Positions 17,927-27,361 are shown, counted from the stretch's first letter. The stretch: 64,000 nucleotides of DNA from Nostoc linckia z4 (GCF_002608075.1 NZ_LAHA01000027.1:8055-72054); one strand, 5' to 3'. Numbers and translations: made by a program. Notes: generated by a model not told the origin, from the sequence alone.

Positions 17927-18506
17927 CTGACAGGTGTAGGTTTTTTACACTTAGGAGGAGTTAAAACAGTAGAAATCGTCAACAGGAGTAGAAGGGAAAG
18001 AACGAAGAGCGATGAAGTTGAATAGGAACATGGTTAAGTAAATTAGCAATCAGGGTTAACAATCCCTGGAGAAAACAACAGATATGACGTTGAGAGTGAA
18101 GGTTAAGAGGTTGAGAAAATACGATGTGGCGAGGAGGAAGTGTTTCTAGATTTGGGGGAGATAATTGATTTTCAGCTTCACCACCAAGCATGACCATCCA
18201 AAGAGTAGAAACTGCGATGCGATCGCTAACCAAAGACGTTCGATAAGTTCCTTGATGGTTAACTCGTAAAAATGGATGCCAGCCAGCATCGACAATTAGT
18301 TGATATAACCAGTCGGCATATAGTCCACGGTCAGCCGTGACTATCACTTGAAACCCATTGGAAATTACTCCCAGCAGCGGCCTGTCCATTGTTTGAGATA
18401 CTCATTTTTCAGCATTTGAGTCTCATCCACACTCTGGTTTTCAACTTTTATTTTCTAGCTTTGAGAATGAACACTCACACCCTTGTAAAAAACCTACACC
18501 TGTCAG
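17927..18506. mobile_element. Internally deleted insertion sequence with perfect 23-base terminal repeats
   Basis: The left end 17927-17949 (starting CTGACAGGTGTAGG) is a perfect inverted repeat of 18484-18506. Between them lie about 530 bases holding a transposase remnant. With both ends intact it could still be moved by a full-length relative elsewhere in the genome. Confidence 0.85.
17979..18389 (-). pseudogene. Transposase remnant inside the 580-base insertion sequence
   Basis: A 136-residue frame contains VIVTADRGLYADWLYQLIVDAGWHPFLRVN, a DDE transposase segment of the IS4/IS701-like group. It then jumps to a C-terminal part with LPPRHI and CFLQGLLTLIANLL. The N-terminal start MLKNEYLKQW is visible just upstream in another frame (ATG at about 18417 on the minus strand), so a large internal piece is deleted and the reading frame shifted. 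Not functional. Confidence 0.8.
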
Positions 18507-18520
18507 ACCTCCCCACCTCC

Positions 18521-19750
18521 CTATCCCAATTTATTATCCAAACGAGTCGCTTGCTCTAGGGCGGCTTTTTCTTTGGCTCGACGGGCATAGGGTTGTAGTT
18601 GGGTGCGATCGCAACCTGTTAAAATACTCAAGTTTTCTAAGGTAATTCCCCGCATTAACATTTCTACTCGCCAAGTTTGTTGTGCTTGGACGATGACTGG
18701 CGGTTCTCCTTGGGGCGTTAGTAATCCTTGGCTCCATGTTTGCCAACGTGTCTGAAGTTCTGATTCAGAAATTGGTTTGCCTGTTTCATTAAGAAACATG
18801 GCTGTTTGATTGTCTTTACGGCTTTTCACCCATTTAATTAAAGGGTTGTTAGTGTAAGAGCCATAGCGTTTGCCTAAAATCCACTGGTTAACCGGTACTT
18901 GTCGCACAAGTCCGGGAATTGTAATTTGCAAGAAGTATCCTTGAGTATCGTAAATTTGGTGCGATCGCTCTAAGTTAATTATTTCTGTGGGCGATAACCC
19001 AGCACCAAATAACACGTAAGCTAAGGCATAATCTCGTAGTCCCCATTTTTTGGCTTGTTGCAAAATTATATGAACTAAATTAGCAGGCAAATCAGCTATT
19101 TCTGCGGCCATTACGCTTCCTTGTAAGGAATTAGTCGCTGATTCCCCTGAGGATGACATCGCCCCGTGTAAAAATAACTCTACTAAATTCTCTAAAAAAT
19201 CATCCCGATCTTCCCAAAGTTCATGAAATTCACTAGTAAATTCAATTACGGCATATCCTAAAATCATCCCATTGAGCAAACTGGCTAATTTCTCTGCGGG
19301 TAGATAGGTGTTAAAGTGTCCTTGCTGGATGATGGTAGCTAAATACTGCGCCACATAACGGTTTGCCTCTGTTACACCCCTGCCTAAGGCACGGCGATTT
19401 TCTGCCGGGAATTGATCGGCTTCTCCCACCACAGAGCGAACAAACTCTGGTACTCGTTCTAAAGCATGTAAGCTATCACTTGCATAATCTTTGAGAGCTT
19501 GGTAAACATTACCCGGAGGAGTTGCCCGCCGCACCAGCGACTCACCTAAATTTTTGAAAGCTGCGGACTCTTCCAGCACAGCCAAAAGTAGTCCATGTTT
19601 ATTGCCAAAATTGCGAAATAAAGTCACTTCGTTGACTTCAGCTTTTTCAGCTATTTGGCGGGTTGTGGTAGCACTAACTCCCTGAGTGGTAAATAACTCA
19701 AGTGCAGCTTGGATCAGTCGTTGACGAGTTGAAATCAGTTGAGAAGACAT
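18521..19750 (-). CDS. TetR-family regulator fused to a tyrosine-recombinase-like C-terminal domain
   Basis: The 409-residue product starts with a TetR DNA-binding domain; TTRQIAEKAEVNEVTLFRNFGNK is the helix-turn-helix (about 30-52). A helical ligand-binding region extends to about 200. From about 225 a different domain follows: LRDYALAYVLFGAGLSPTEIINL resembles the catalytic core start of phage-type integrases, and the end has LSILTGCDRTQLQPYARRAKEKAALEQ. The recombinase Arg/His/Tyr catalytic set is not clearly complete, so this is probably a binding module. The ATG at 19750 is preferred over a TTG at 19762. It is divergent from the desaturase gene, with a palindrome between them, so it probably controls that gene and itself. 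Confidence 0.85.
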   Translation of the reverse strand: MSSQLISTRQRLIQAALELFTTQGVSATTTRQIAEKAEVNEVTLFRNFGNKHGLLLAVLEESAAFKNLGESLVRRATPPGNVYQALKDYASDSLHALERVPEFVRSVVGEADQFPAENRRALGRGVTEANRYVAQYLATIIQQGHFNTYLPAEKLASLLNGMILGYAVIEFTSEFHELWEDRDDFLENLVELFLHGAMSSSGESATNSLQGSVMAAEIADLPANLVHIILQQAKKWGLRDYALAYVLFGAGLSPTEIINLERSHQIYDTQGYFLQITIPGLVRQVPVNQWILGKRYGSYTNNPLIKWVKSRKDNQTAMFLNETGKPISESELQTRWQTWSQGLLTPQGEPPVIVQAQQTWRVEMLMRGITLENLSILTGCDRTQLQPYARRAKEKAALEQATRLDNKLG

Positions 19751-19756
19751 AGGAAT

Positions 19757-19775
19757 ATGCAAGTAGCACTTGCAT
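19757..19775. promoter_or_regulatory. 19-base perfect palindrome, candidate TetR operator
   Basis: ATGCAAGT and ACTTGCAT flank AGC, directly upstream of the TetR-fusion start codon at 19750. A weaker copy, AAGCGATACTTGCTT, lies about 30 bases further on (about 19808-19822). Two such sites between divergent regulator and target genes fit TetR autoregulation; binding is inferred. Confidence 0.6.
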
Positions 19776-19961
19776 CATGAGAAGAGTATTGCTAGGATAA
19801 AATGTAAGCGATACTTGCTTGAGTGTATCCTATCGGTTTGCTAGTTGCTAATGGGAAAAACCCCAAGATGACCCTAGCTCACTCTAACCATTTGGTGTAT
19901 GTATTGGAAAAACCTTGGGAGAAAAGGCAAATCGCTGGATCGTCCATCAACAGGAATTTTT

Positions 19962-20831
19962 ATGACCACAAATTTTGGAGCGCTCGGCAAAGACACCATC
20001 CCTGAGAAAGCAAATCCTCCTCAACTGAGTTGGAGTAACGTAGCATTTTTTACCACATTCCATGTCTTAGCACTTCTGGCTCCTTGGTTTTTTTCTTGGT
20101 CAGCATTAGGCTTGCTGATATTTCTCCACTGGTTATTTGGCAGTATTGGTATTTGCTTGGGATATCATAGACTGCTTAGCCATCGGAGTTTTCAAGTTCC
20201 CAAGTGGTTAGAATACATTATTGCCACCATTGGGGCCCTAGCTTTGCAAGGGGGGCCAATTTTTTGGGTGGGTGGACACCGCCAGCATCACGCCCACACC
20301 GAAGATATCAACCTAGACCCCTACTCTGCTCAACGAGGATTTTGGTGGAGTCACATGCTGTGGATTTTCTACCCGCGTCCAGAGTTTTTTGACTACGAAA
20401 CCTATCAAAAGTATGCCCCAGATTTAGCAAGACAACCTTTCTATCGCTGGTTAGATCGTTATTTCCTACTGTTACAAATTCCCTTCGGGCTGCTGTTATA
20501 TGCTTTAGGGGGGTGGTCTTTTGTCATCTACGGAATGTTTGTCAGATGCGTCTTGCTTTGGCACTCAACTTGGTTTGTCAACTCTGCATCACATTTGTGG
20601 GGTTATCGTACCTTTGATGCTAATGATGGCGCTCGTAATTTGTGGTGGGTATCCCTTGTCACCTACGGTGAAGGATGGCACAACAACCATCATACTTATC
20701 CCCACATGGCAAAATCTGGCTTATCTTGGTGGGAAATTGATATTACTTGGTGGAGTATCAAAGTTTTGCAGACTTTGGGTTTAGCCAAAAAAGTTGCCTC
20801 TCATCCTCCTCAAGGTGCAACTCGCGGTTAA
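19962..20831 (+). CDS. desC: Acyl-lipid delta-9-type fatty acid desaturase
   Basis: A 289-residue membrane di-iron desaturase that introduces a double bond into fatty acyl chains of membrane lipids. The three His boxes are present: HRLLSH, HRQHH and HNNHH (in EGWHNNHHTYPH). Hydrophobic segments at about 25-70 and 165-200 form the two membrane hairpins. The ATG at 19962 has AGGA about 7 bases upstream and gives the normal DesC length; the longer frame from 19899 is rejected. The His-box forms match the delta-9 group rather than DesA/DesB. The position next to a TetR-type gene suggests control by lipid or acyl signals. Confidence 0.92.
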   Translation: MTTNFGALGKDTIPEKANPPQLSWSNVAFFTTFHVLALLAPWFFSWSALGLLIFLHWLFGSIGICLGYHRLLSHRSFQVPKWLEYIIATIGALALQGGPIFWVGGHRQHHAHTEDINLDPYSAQRGFWWSHMLWIFYPRPEFFDYETYQKYAPDLARQPFYRWLDRYFLLLQIPFGLLLYALGGWSFVIYGMFVRCVLLWHSTWFVNSASHLWGYRTFDANDGARNLWWVSLVTYGEGWHNNHHTYPHMAKSGLSWWEIDITWWSIKVLQTLGLAKKVASHPPQGATRG

Positions 20832-20956
20832 ATCAATTTGTATGCCGACGGCGCGATCGCGGTAGTCGGCTTATACCAATCTTGGATTTTAGATTTTGGA
20901 TTAAAAACCAGACCTGCCTTAAAAATAGGGACTGGTAACTGGGAAAAAATTTGATA

Positions 20957-21106
20957 TTATATCATGTCCGCTTGATTATTTATTAAATCCGAAAAACCCC
21001 AAACAGCCAAAGCGTAGCTTTGTCTTTGCTCTTCTTAGCAAGGGCAGGGGATTAAGGGGTGGGGTGCAATGGCTGTGGCATAACTAATTATCCGGACATG
21101 ATATTA
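20957..21106. mobile_element. MITE-like element with ATCATGTCCG termini
   Basis: TATATCATGTCCG at the left (about 20958-20970) matches CGGACATGATAT inverted at the right (about 21093-21104), with degenerate extension TTGATTATTTA/TAATTAGTTA. A solo right end of the same family lies at about 53050-53093 and a related element at 50699-50859. Bases 20832-20956 carry a HIP1-like GCGATCGC and no gene. Confidence 0.7.
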
Positions 21107-21151
21107 CTACGATAAAATCACAAGACTGCAAATCTGCATAACACATCAAAA

Positions 21152-21994
21152 GTGAAAACTGACAGCATTTTTTACCGTCTTTTTCAAGAATTTCCTAGTA
21201 TATTTTTTGAATTAATTGGCAACCCACCGCAAACCGCAGCAGGTTATCAATTCTCTTCAATAGAAATTAAACAAACTGCGTTCCGCATTGATGGTGTTTT
21301 TCTGCCAACCCAAGGAGAAGAAAACCCGATCTATTTTGTTGAAGTCCAATTTCAAACTGATACAGAAATTTATTCGCGGCTAATTTCAGAAATTTATTTG
21401 TACTTACGTCAAAATCAACCTAAAAATTCTTGGCGGGGAGTGGTTATCTATCCCAATCGCAGTTTAGATACAGCAGACATCAAGAATTACAGTGAACTTT
21501 TCGCTAGCCAGCGTATCAGTTGCATTTATCTTAACGAATTAGGTGAAACTGCATCATTGCCTGTTGGAATTGCTACGATGAAATTAGTAATCGATAATCA
21601 GGATACAGCAATTACAGCTGCCATACAGTTAATAGACAGAACCAGGCAAGAAATCAACATTGAACCACAACGGCGGCAGTTATTAGAATTAATAGAGACA
21701 ATTTTGGTTTACAAGTTTCCAAGTATGAGTCGGGAGGAAATTGAAGGAATGTTTGGATTAAGTGATTTAAAACAAACACGAGTTTATCAAGAAGCAAAGC
21801 AAGAAGGGAAGCTAGAAGGGAAGCTAGAAGGGAAGCTAGAAGGGGTGCGTGAAGCAAAATTGAGAATGATTCCTTTATTGTTGAGGTTGGGATTGAGTTT
21901 TGAAGAAACAGCAAAAGAGTTAGGTTTGAATTTAGAAGAGGTACAGCAAGAAATCCAAAAACAATCTCCGTCTCAAGATGCTGAAACAATATAA
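21152..21994 (+). CDS. DUF2887/Rpn-type PD-(D/E)XK nuclease-like protein
   Basis: The 280-residue product has IFYRLFQEFPSIFFELIG at the start, AFRIDGVFLP (candidate catalytic Asp) and YFVEVQFQT (ExQ of the PD-(D/E)XK core) at about 46-72. This pattern is that of the DUF2887 family, related to Rpn recombination-promoting nucleases. The C-terminal part has three tandem 12-base units that encode EGKL repeats (about 223-236), then a helix-turn-helix-like FEETAKELGLNLEEVQQEI. It uses a GTG start at 21152 without a clear Shine-Dalgarno. Such genes occur in many copies in filamentous cyanobacteria; the true role is unknown. Confidence 0.85.
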   Translation: MKTDSIFYRLFQEFPSIFFELIGNPPQTAAGYQFSSIEIKQTAFRIDGVFLPTQGEENPIYFVEVQFQTDTEIYSRLISEIYLYLRQNQPKNSWRGVVIYPNRSLDTADIKNYSELFASQRISCIYLNELGETASLPVGIATMKLVIDNQDTAITAAIQLIDRTRQEINIEPQRRQLLELIETILVYKFPSMSREEIEGMFGLSDLKQTRVYQEAKQEGKLEGKLEGKLEGVREAKLRMIPLLLRLGLSFEETAKELGLNLEEVQQEIQKQSPSQDAETI

Positions 21995-22096
21995 CTCAAG
22001 AGAAAATCTGAGAAGATGTAATTAACAAATCCAATAACCAGTCTTAAATATGCTGAAAATTTTCGGCATCGCAATTTTGAATCTTTAATTTATCGT

Positions 22097-23149
22097 ATGA
22101 TTTCCCTGTCTCCCATTCTCCAAGCTAGACTTTCTCAACCTTTAAAAATTGGTTCCTTCGAGGTCAAAAGCCGGGTTCTCCAGTCCCCTTTGTCTGGGGT
22201 CACAGATTTGGTATTTCGGCGCTTGGTGCGTCGTTATGCACCCGATTCCATGATGTACACCGAAATGGTCAATGCTACTGGGTTACATTATGTTAAACAA
22301 TTGCCCAAAATCATGGAGGTAGACCCCAACGAACGCCCAATTAGCATTCAATTATTTGATTGTCGTCCAGATTTCCTTGCAGAAGCAGCAGTAAAGGCAG
22401 TTGCAGAAGGCGCTGATACTGTTGATATTAATATGGGTTGTCCGGTAAATAAAATCACCAAAAATGGAGGCGGTTCTTCTCTGTTGCGCCAACCAGAAGT
22501 TGCAGAAGCAATTGTACGAGAAGTGGTGAAAGCTGTGGATGTTCCTGTGACAGTGAAAACCCGTATTGGCTGGAATGACAAAGAAATTACTATTCTCGAC
22601 TTTGCCAAGCGGATGGAAGATGCAGGGGCAACAATGATTACAGTACACGGTCGCACTCGTGCCCAAGGATACAATGGTAATGCGCGTTGGGAATGGATTG
22701 CCCGTGTCAAGGAAATACTTGCGATTCCAGTAATTGCCAATGGAGATATTTTTTCCATTGAGGCGGCGGTGAAATGTTTAGAACAAACCGGTGCTGATGG
22801 TGTGATGTGTTCCCGTGGAACTTTGGGTTATCCGTTTTTGGTGGGAGAAATCGATCATTTTCTCAAAACTGGAGAAATATTACCGCCGCCAACCCCAATC
22901 GAACGCTTGCAATGTGCCAGAGATCATTTACAAGCCTTGTGGGAATATAAAGGCGATCGCGGTGTTCGTCAAGCCCGCAAACACATGACTTGGTATGCTA
23001 AGGGCTTTGTCGGTGCTGCGGAATTACGAGGACAACTAAGTGTCATTGAAACCGTAGATCGCGGTTTAGAAATGATTGACCAAGCGATCGCTAAACTCAC
23101 TAATGGTTATGAATTAGAAGAAGTAGACAATGATTTGGTCATGATTTAA
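22097..23149 (+). CDS. dusB: tRNA-dihydrouridine synthase
   Basis: A flavoenzyme of 350 residues that reduces uridines in the D-loop of tRNA using NADPH. The signature SPLSGVTDLVFRRL near the start, DINMGCPVNKITKNGGGSSLL with the catalytic Cys, VHGRTRAQGYNG, and IANGDIFSIEAA with a G(T/A)DGVMCSRGTLGYPFL phosphate site are all present. The order and length fit the DusB type; the symbol is by family resemblance. A helical C-terminal domain with RQARKHMTWYAKG is intact. It uses an ATG start at 22097. It is a single gene between the PD-(D/E)XK gene and the convergent cydB. Confidence 0.92.
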   Translation: MISLSPILQARLSQPLKIGSFEVKSRVLQSPLSGVTDLVFRRLVRRYAPDSMMYTEMVNATGLHYVKQLPKIMEVDPNERPISIQLFDCRPDFLAEAAVKAVAEGADTVDINMGCPVNKITKNGGGSSLLRQPEVAEAIVREVVKAVDVPVTVKTRIGWNDKEITILDFAKRMEDAGATMITVHGRTRAQGYNGNARWEWIARVKEILAIPVIANGDIFSIEAAVKCLEQTGADGVMCSRGTLGYPFLVGEIDHFLKTGEILPPPTPIERLQCARDHLQALWEYKGDRGVRQARKHMTWYAKGFVGAAELRGQLSVIETVDRGLEMIDQAIAKLTNGYELEEVDNDLVMI

Positions 23150-23321
23150 AAAAAGTACTTCATAGGTTGTACATTTAATTCATCAAAATAGAGGCTTGCA
23201 AGTTTTGGGGTTTAAAGCTGTTGATGTAGTTAGGATTCAAAAAGTATTATTGGGTTTTAGTGTAGCGGTAGACCAATTGTTAGGTTGAGAAAATCAAAGC
23301 TAAGAATTCAGAATTCATACT

Positions 23322-24335
23322 TTATTCACCATAGCTACGTCCAGTTACTTTACCTCGAAAAACAATATATTGGTAAAGGTTATAAAACAGCATTACAGGA
23401 ATAAGAAACCCAATAAAAATAATCATAATGACCAACGAACTCGCATCGGCAGACGCTTCATAGATAGTAATTTTATTAGGAATAATGTAAGGGAAAACAA
23501 TTAATCCCAACCCAATAAAAGATAGTACAAACAACAAAATTGTCCAAACAAAAGGCGCTCTTTCTTGTTTGCGTTCTATACTCTTCAATAGTTGCCAAAT
23601 CAACCAAACTCCCAACAAAGGAATGATGGCAAAAATATAAACTAAAGGTTGCTGAAACAAGCGTGAACGCGCATTCTCATAAATTATCGGTGTTGTAACT
23701 GTAATGAAAATTGCACCAATTAAAGTCGTCCAAGCAGCAATTTTGGCAGTTTTGTAATGAGTTTCCTGCAATTCCCCTGTAGTTTTCCAAATCAAATAAG
23801 TTGAACCAATTAATACATATCCTTGAATTAAAGTTAAAGCCACTAGCACCGATGGTATATTTAACCAGTCCCAAGTTTTGCCGATAAAGTGTCCCGTATC
23901 ATCAACATTAATCCCCGCCAGCACAGCACCAAGGGCGAATCCTTGACCGAGTGCAGCAGTAAAACTCCCAGCACCAAAAGCGAAATTCCAAAACAATTTG
24001 CGGTTTGCTAATTCACGAAACTCAAACGCCACACCACGAAAAATAAACCCAAACACCATTAAAAAAATCGGAATGTATAAGGCATTCAAAATTGTGGCAT
24101 AAGCTAAAGGAAACGCACCAAAAAGACCGCCTCCCATTAAAACTAGCCAAGTTTCATTAGCATCCCAAATATTGCTTAAACTGGTCATCAAAATGCTGCG
24201 CCGTTCTTCATCTGAAGAGGTCAGAGATAATATCCCCACCCCTAAATCAAATCCATCTAACATTACATAAAGGAATAGAAAAAGAGCTAAAATCACAAAC
24301 CATACTTGCGGCAAAAAATACTCTAATGTTTCCAT
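23322..24335 (-). CDS. cydB: Cytochrome bd-type quinol oxidase subunit II
   Basis: A 337-residue polytopic membrane protein, partner of CydA in a quinol-oxidising terminal oxidase. It starts with METLEYFLPQVWFVILALFLFLYVMLDGFDLGVGIL, the typical first helix with DGFDLG. WDANETWLVLMGGGLFGAFP is the second hallmark. About eight to nine membrane helices follow. Being downstream of cydA on the same strand, with 165 bases between them, it is probably cotranscribed. Cyanobacterial versions often show cyanide-insensitive behaviour. Confidence 0.96.
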   Translation of the reverse strand: METLEYFLPQVWFVILALFLFLYVMLDGFDLGVGILSLTSSDEERRSILMTSLSNIWDANETWLVLMGGGLFGAFPLAYATILNALYIPIFLMVFGFIFRGVAFEFRELANRKLFWNFAFGAGSFTAALGQGFALGAVLAGINVDDTGHFIGKTWDWLNIPSVLVALTLIQGYVLIGSTYLIWKTTGELQETHYKTAKIAAWTTLIGAIFITVTTPIIYENARSRLFQQPLVYIFAIIPLLGVWLIWQLLKSIERKQERAPFVWTILLFVLSFIGLGLIVFPYIIPNKITIYEASADASSLVIMIIFIGFLIPVMLFYNLYQYIVFRGKVTGRSYGE

Positions 24336-24364
24336 AATTTCTCCTATTAAATAAGGCTATGTGG

Positions 24365-24487
24365 TATGGGGGGGATAAGGGGATGGGGGGATGGGGAGAA
24401 AGAAGAATTACTCTCTCCCTCATCTCCCCATCTCCCCATCTCCCCATCTCCCCATCTCCCCACCTCCCCACCTCCCCACCTCCCCAT
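24365..24487. repeat. Octamer array with a complementary G-rich block inside the cydA-cydB gap
   Basis: GGGGATGGGG-type sequence (about 24366-24401) is followed by about nine copies of CATCTCCC/CACCTCCC (24421-24487). The two halves are complementary and could fold in the cydAB mRNA. Frames through the array have no codon meaning. Confidence 0.8.
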
Positions 24488-24500
24488 TTTCAAACGAAAT

Positions 24501-25946
24501 TCACTGCTGTGCTTCCACAGGACGTTCATCTGGAACAAACTCACCAGGAGTAGTATCTACTGCGGGTTTGCTAATTTCCACACCTGGAACTGGTAAGTCG
24601 AGGTTTGGCCCTCTGCGGAGAATACGGCTACCGAAGTACAAAACTGCGATAAATAAAAGGCTGTACACTGTGACAAAGCCAGTCAATGATATTAAAACAT
24701 TGCTTGCGGGTAGACGGGAAGCGGCATCAACTGTGCGAATTTGGCCGTAGAGTGTCCAAGGTTGTCTACCAACACAGCGCACAATCCAGCCTGATTCTAC
24801 GGCAATGTATCCCAAAGGAGCTGATAATATCCAAGCCCGCATTAACCACCGCTGTTGAGTAATGTTTTCTGCTGAGAGTTTACCGCGTAACCATTGCAGA
24901 GTACTCAATAACATTAATCCAGCAAAGAAAAACCCAATGGCAATCATTGTGCGGAAAGCGTAGTAAATTAAACCTACTAAATGAGGCCGATCCTCACTTT
25001 TCCACTCCTTCAAACCGCGCACTGGTTCGGAAAGGTTCTTTTTGAATTCCAGAATGTATCCCAGTGCGTTGGGAATGGTGATTTCCCAATCATTTTTCTC
25101 GGCTTTTTCATTGGGTATCGCCACAAGACTCCAATCTGCTGGCTGTCCCGCAGGTGAAGATTCCCATTGGGCTTCCATTGCTGCGAGTTTTGTGGGCTGA
25201 TAATGATAGACTTGTTCGCCGCTCAAATGCCCGATGTATATTTGTAATGGGGCAACTGCAAAAGCAGCTGCTAAAGCAATCTTCAATGAACGGGAAAAGA
25301 AAGCAGGATGGCGTTGTTTGAGAATATACCAAGCACTAATTCCACCAATCACAAACAACGAAGTTTCTAGTGTGGCAAAGAACATGTGCAGCACACTATT
25401 AAGCATGAACGGATTTAAAATTGCTTGAAAATAATCGTGGACTATAAACTTCCCATTGACTAATTCCCCACCCGCCGGAGTTTGCATCCAAGAATTTGCC
25501 GTCAAAATCCATACGGTTGAGAGGTTAGCACCAACGGCAACTAAAATTGTTGAAAGATAATGAATAGTGGGATTCACACGTTCCCAGCCGAATAACATAA
25601 TACCTAAAAAAGCAGCTTCCAACATGAATGCCCAGGAGGCTTCAAACCCAATGACACTACCAAAAAAATTGCCCGCAGCCTCCGAAAACGGTGCCCAATT
25701 TGTGCCAAATTGGAATTCCATCGGGATACCAGTTGCAACACCAATGCCAAAATTCAAGAGATAAAACTTAGACCAAAAGCGGGCATGGAGGTAGTAATCT
25801 GGGTTACGAGTCTTGAGCCATAGTCCCTCGACGATAACCAAATAAATTCCCATCCCTGTGGTCAACACAGGCCAAAGCATATGGAATATTGCAGTCAGCG
25901 CAAATTGCATCCGTGATAACACTACGGAATCCGATAAAAATTCCAT
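24501..25946 (-). CDS. cydA: Cytochrome bd-type quinol oxidase subunit I
   Basis: A 481-residue polytopic membrane protein carrying the haem centres. FALTAIFHMLWPVLTTGMG near the start holds the haem His; MEFQFGTNWAPFSEAAGNFFGSVIGFEASWAFMLEAAFLGIMLFGWERV is the conserved quinol/haem region; HMFFATLETS holds a second His. The chain is short between the quinol-binding helices, as in the cyanide-insensitive (CioA) subgroup with a short Q loop. The ATG at 25946 is the only reasonable start. It heads the cydA-cydB unit. The enzyme lowers oxygen and drains electrons from the plastoquinone pool in the thylakoid or cytoplasmic membrane. Confidence 0.96.
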   Translation of the reverse strand: MEFLSDSVVLSRMQFALTAIFHMLWPVLTTGMGIYLVIVEGLWLKTRNPDYYLHARFWSKFYLLNFGIGVATGIPMEFQFGTNWAPFSEAAGNFFGSVIGFEASWAFMLEAAFLGIMLFGWERVNPTIHYLSTILVAVGANLSTVWILTANSWMQTPAGGELVNGKFIVHDYFQAILNPFMLNSVLHMFFATLETSLFVIGGISAWYILKQRHPAFFSRSLKIALAAAFAVAPLQIYIGHLSGEQVYHYQPTKLAAMEAQWESSPAGQPADWSLVAIPNEKAEKNDWEITIPNALGYILEFKKNLSEPVRGLKEWKSEDRPHLVGLIYYAFRTMIAIGFFFAGLMLLSTLQWLRGKLSAENITQQRWLMRAWILSAPLGYIAVESGWIVRCVGRQPWTLYGQIRTVDAASRLPASNVLISLTGFVTVYSLLFIAVLYFGSRILRRGPNLDLPVPGVEISKPAVDTTPGEFVPDERPVEAQQ

Positions 25947-26510
25947 GCTTGTATTCCTCTATTAAAATTCCTTGTATTTGTGCGTCTTAGTCCACATTAA
26001 ATAGCCAAAATCATTTTGACATGTAGATTATCAAGCCATTCAATTTTAATTGTTAACTATTCAATATTAATTATTGAGAATTATTAAAAGATATATTAAT
26101 ACATCATAGTTAAAATAAATCTACCATTGGAAAGCAATGGAGAAAATTTATCTGTATTTTTTTCAGTAAACTTGATTCAATTAAAAAACATCTTTCTCTA
26201 GATAGGGAAGATTTTTAAATTATTTAAATTGTGAGTCAATTACTGATATGCGTCAAAAGACGGGATGTCAAAGTTGATAAGTAAGCTATTGGGCTTTAAG
26301 TTAGTTGATTGCTGACCGTTGACAGTTAACCGTCAACAATAGACTTCTAAGAGAAGTTGGGAAAAGGGGAAGGGGGGGCCCCCTCTGGGGATAAGGGGCA
26401 GGGGAAAGGGGGTGCATGTTTGGTATTTTCCCTTTCCCAATAAAGATGCATCCCTTTGACCACAAGAGTGCAAAAGTGCTTTTTGTACTCTTGTCTAATT
26501 AACAAAAAAA
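25947..26510. other. Intergenic region upstream of cydA
   Basis: The first 270 bases are AT-rich and should hold the cydA promoter. Heptamers GTTGACA/GTTAACC follow (about 26305-26340), then A/G-rich GGGGAAGG sequence with a GGGGGGGCCCCC palindrome at about 26375-26386. No gene is seen. Confidence 0.6.
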
Positions 26511-27311
26511 TCAAGAGGTTTCTTCTAAGGGAAAAATATCTCCACGCAAGTAGGAATCAAAGTGTTTTTTAAAGTATTGAATACTTGTCATATTAGGTTC
26601 ATCGCTTTCTGTAGGCGTGAATTCATAAATTGGAACTTTTTCTCTCACGAGTTTGACTAATTTAGCATCGAGTTGCTCAAAAGCATCAACTCTGAATATT
26701 GTGGTTTCAAATCTTAATTTAGCTGGATGACCATATCCTAATTTCATCCAAGGCATCCAAGGACAATCTCGTGCCCATTTAGCGGGAGGAACTTCTGTGA
26801 CATCCGGTCGGCAGGCATTTGATATAAAATATTCAACTGCCTGAAATTTTTCTCCAGGGCAATAATCTAAGTATTTACTATCTCCTGCTAAAGGATGGGG
26901 ATATTCTAAAGGAATTTCCATTACGGAGGTGAGATATGGCTTTCCTTTAGGTATGACAAATTTCTTTGGCTTGATTGAACCTTGAACAATTCTGTTAGCT
27001 ATATGTACTACTGGCACTGATTGATTTGTTGTTGGCGATTGCCAAAAATGTAAAATTTCTTGAGTATTGGGTTCACAAAATAGACCTAATTCTCTATTGA
27101 TGCGATATCCGACTTCACCATACTCAGAATCGGGTTTGATAAATACTTTTGTTGCATTCATCCCAATAATAGAGAACAATTTTTCTTTTGGCTTCTCTGG
27201 TGTTTCTTGCCACCAAATTTCTCCAGACCAATTGTAATAAAGTTGTAATCCATGATTTTTCCGATAAAAATCAAGATTATTAAGTTCGTAATCGTCTAAA
27301 TAATCACTCAT
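26511..27311 (-). CDS. Conserved protein of unknown function, divergent from cpeY
   Basis: From the ATG at 27311 (MSDYLDDYELNN) the product has 266 residues; the longer frame upstream is antisense to cpeY and is rejected. It is soluble, with a Trp/Pro-rich C-terminal half (CPWMPWMKLGYGHPAKLRFETTIFRVDAFEQL). The pattern, including YFKKHFD near the end, weakly recalls DUF1838 proteins. No catalytic motif is recognised. The two start codons of this gene and cpeY are 134 bases apart, and the space is filled with a CCCTTT array. The arrangement suggests, but does not prove, a role linked to bilin or pigment biology. Confidence 0.7.
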   Translation of the reverse strand: MSDYLDDYELNNLDFYRKNHGLQLYYNWSGEIWWQETPEKPKEKLFSIIGMNATKVFIKPDSEYGEVGYRINRELGLFCEPNTQEILHFWQSPTTNQSVPVVHIANRIVQGSIKPKKFVIPKGKPYLTSVMEIPLEYPHPLAGDSKYLDYCPGEKFQAVEYFISNACRPDVTEVPPAKWARDCPWMPWMKLGYGHPAKLRFETTIFRVDAFEQLDAKLVKLVREKVPIYEFTPTESDEPNMTSIQYFKKHFDSYLRGDIFPLEETS

Positions 27312-27361
27312 ATTGATTTTGGATTTTAGATTGGACATTGGGCATTGGGCATTGGGCAAAA

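Noticed and set aside
24359..24750. Plus-strand frames opposite cydA/cydB rich in Ser, Pro and His
   Set aside because: They are produced by the octamer array and the antisense strand of cydA.
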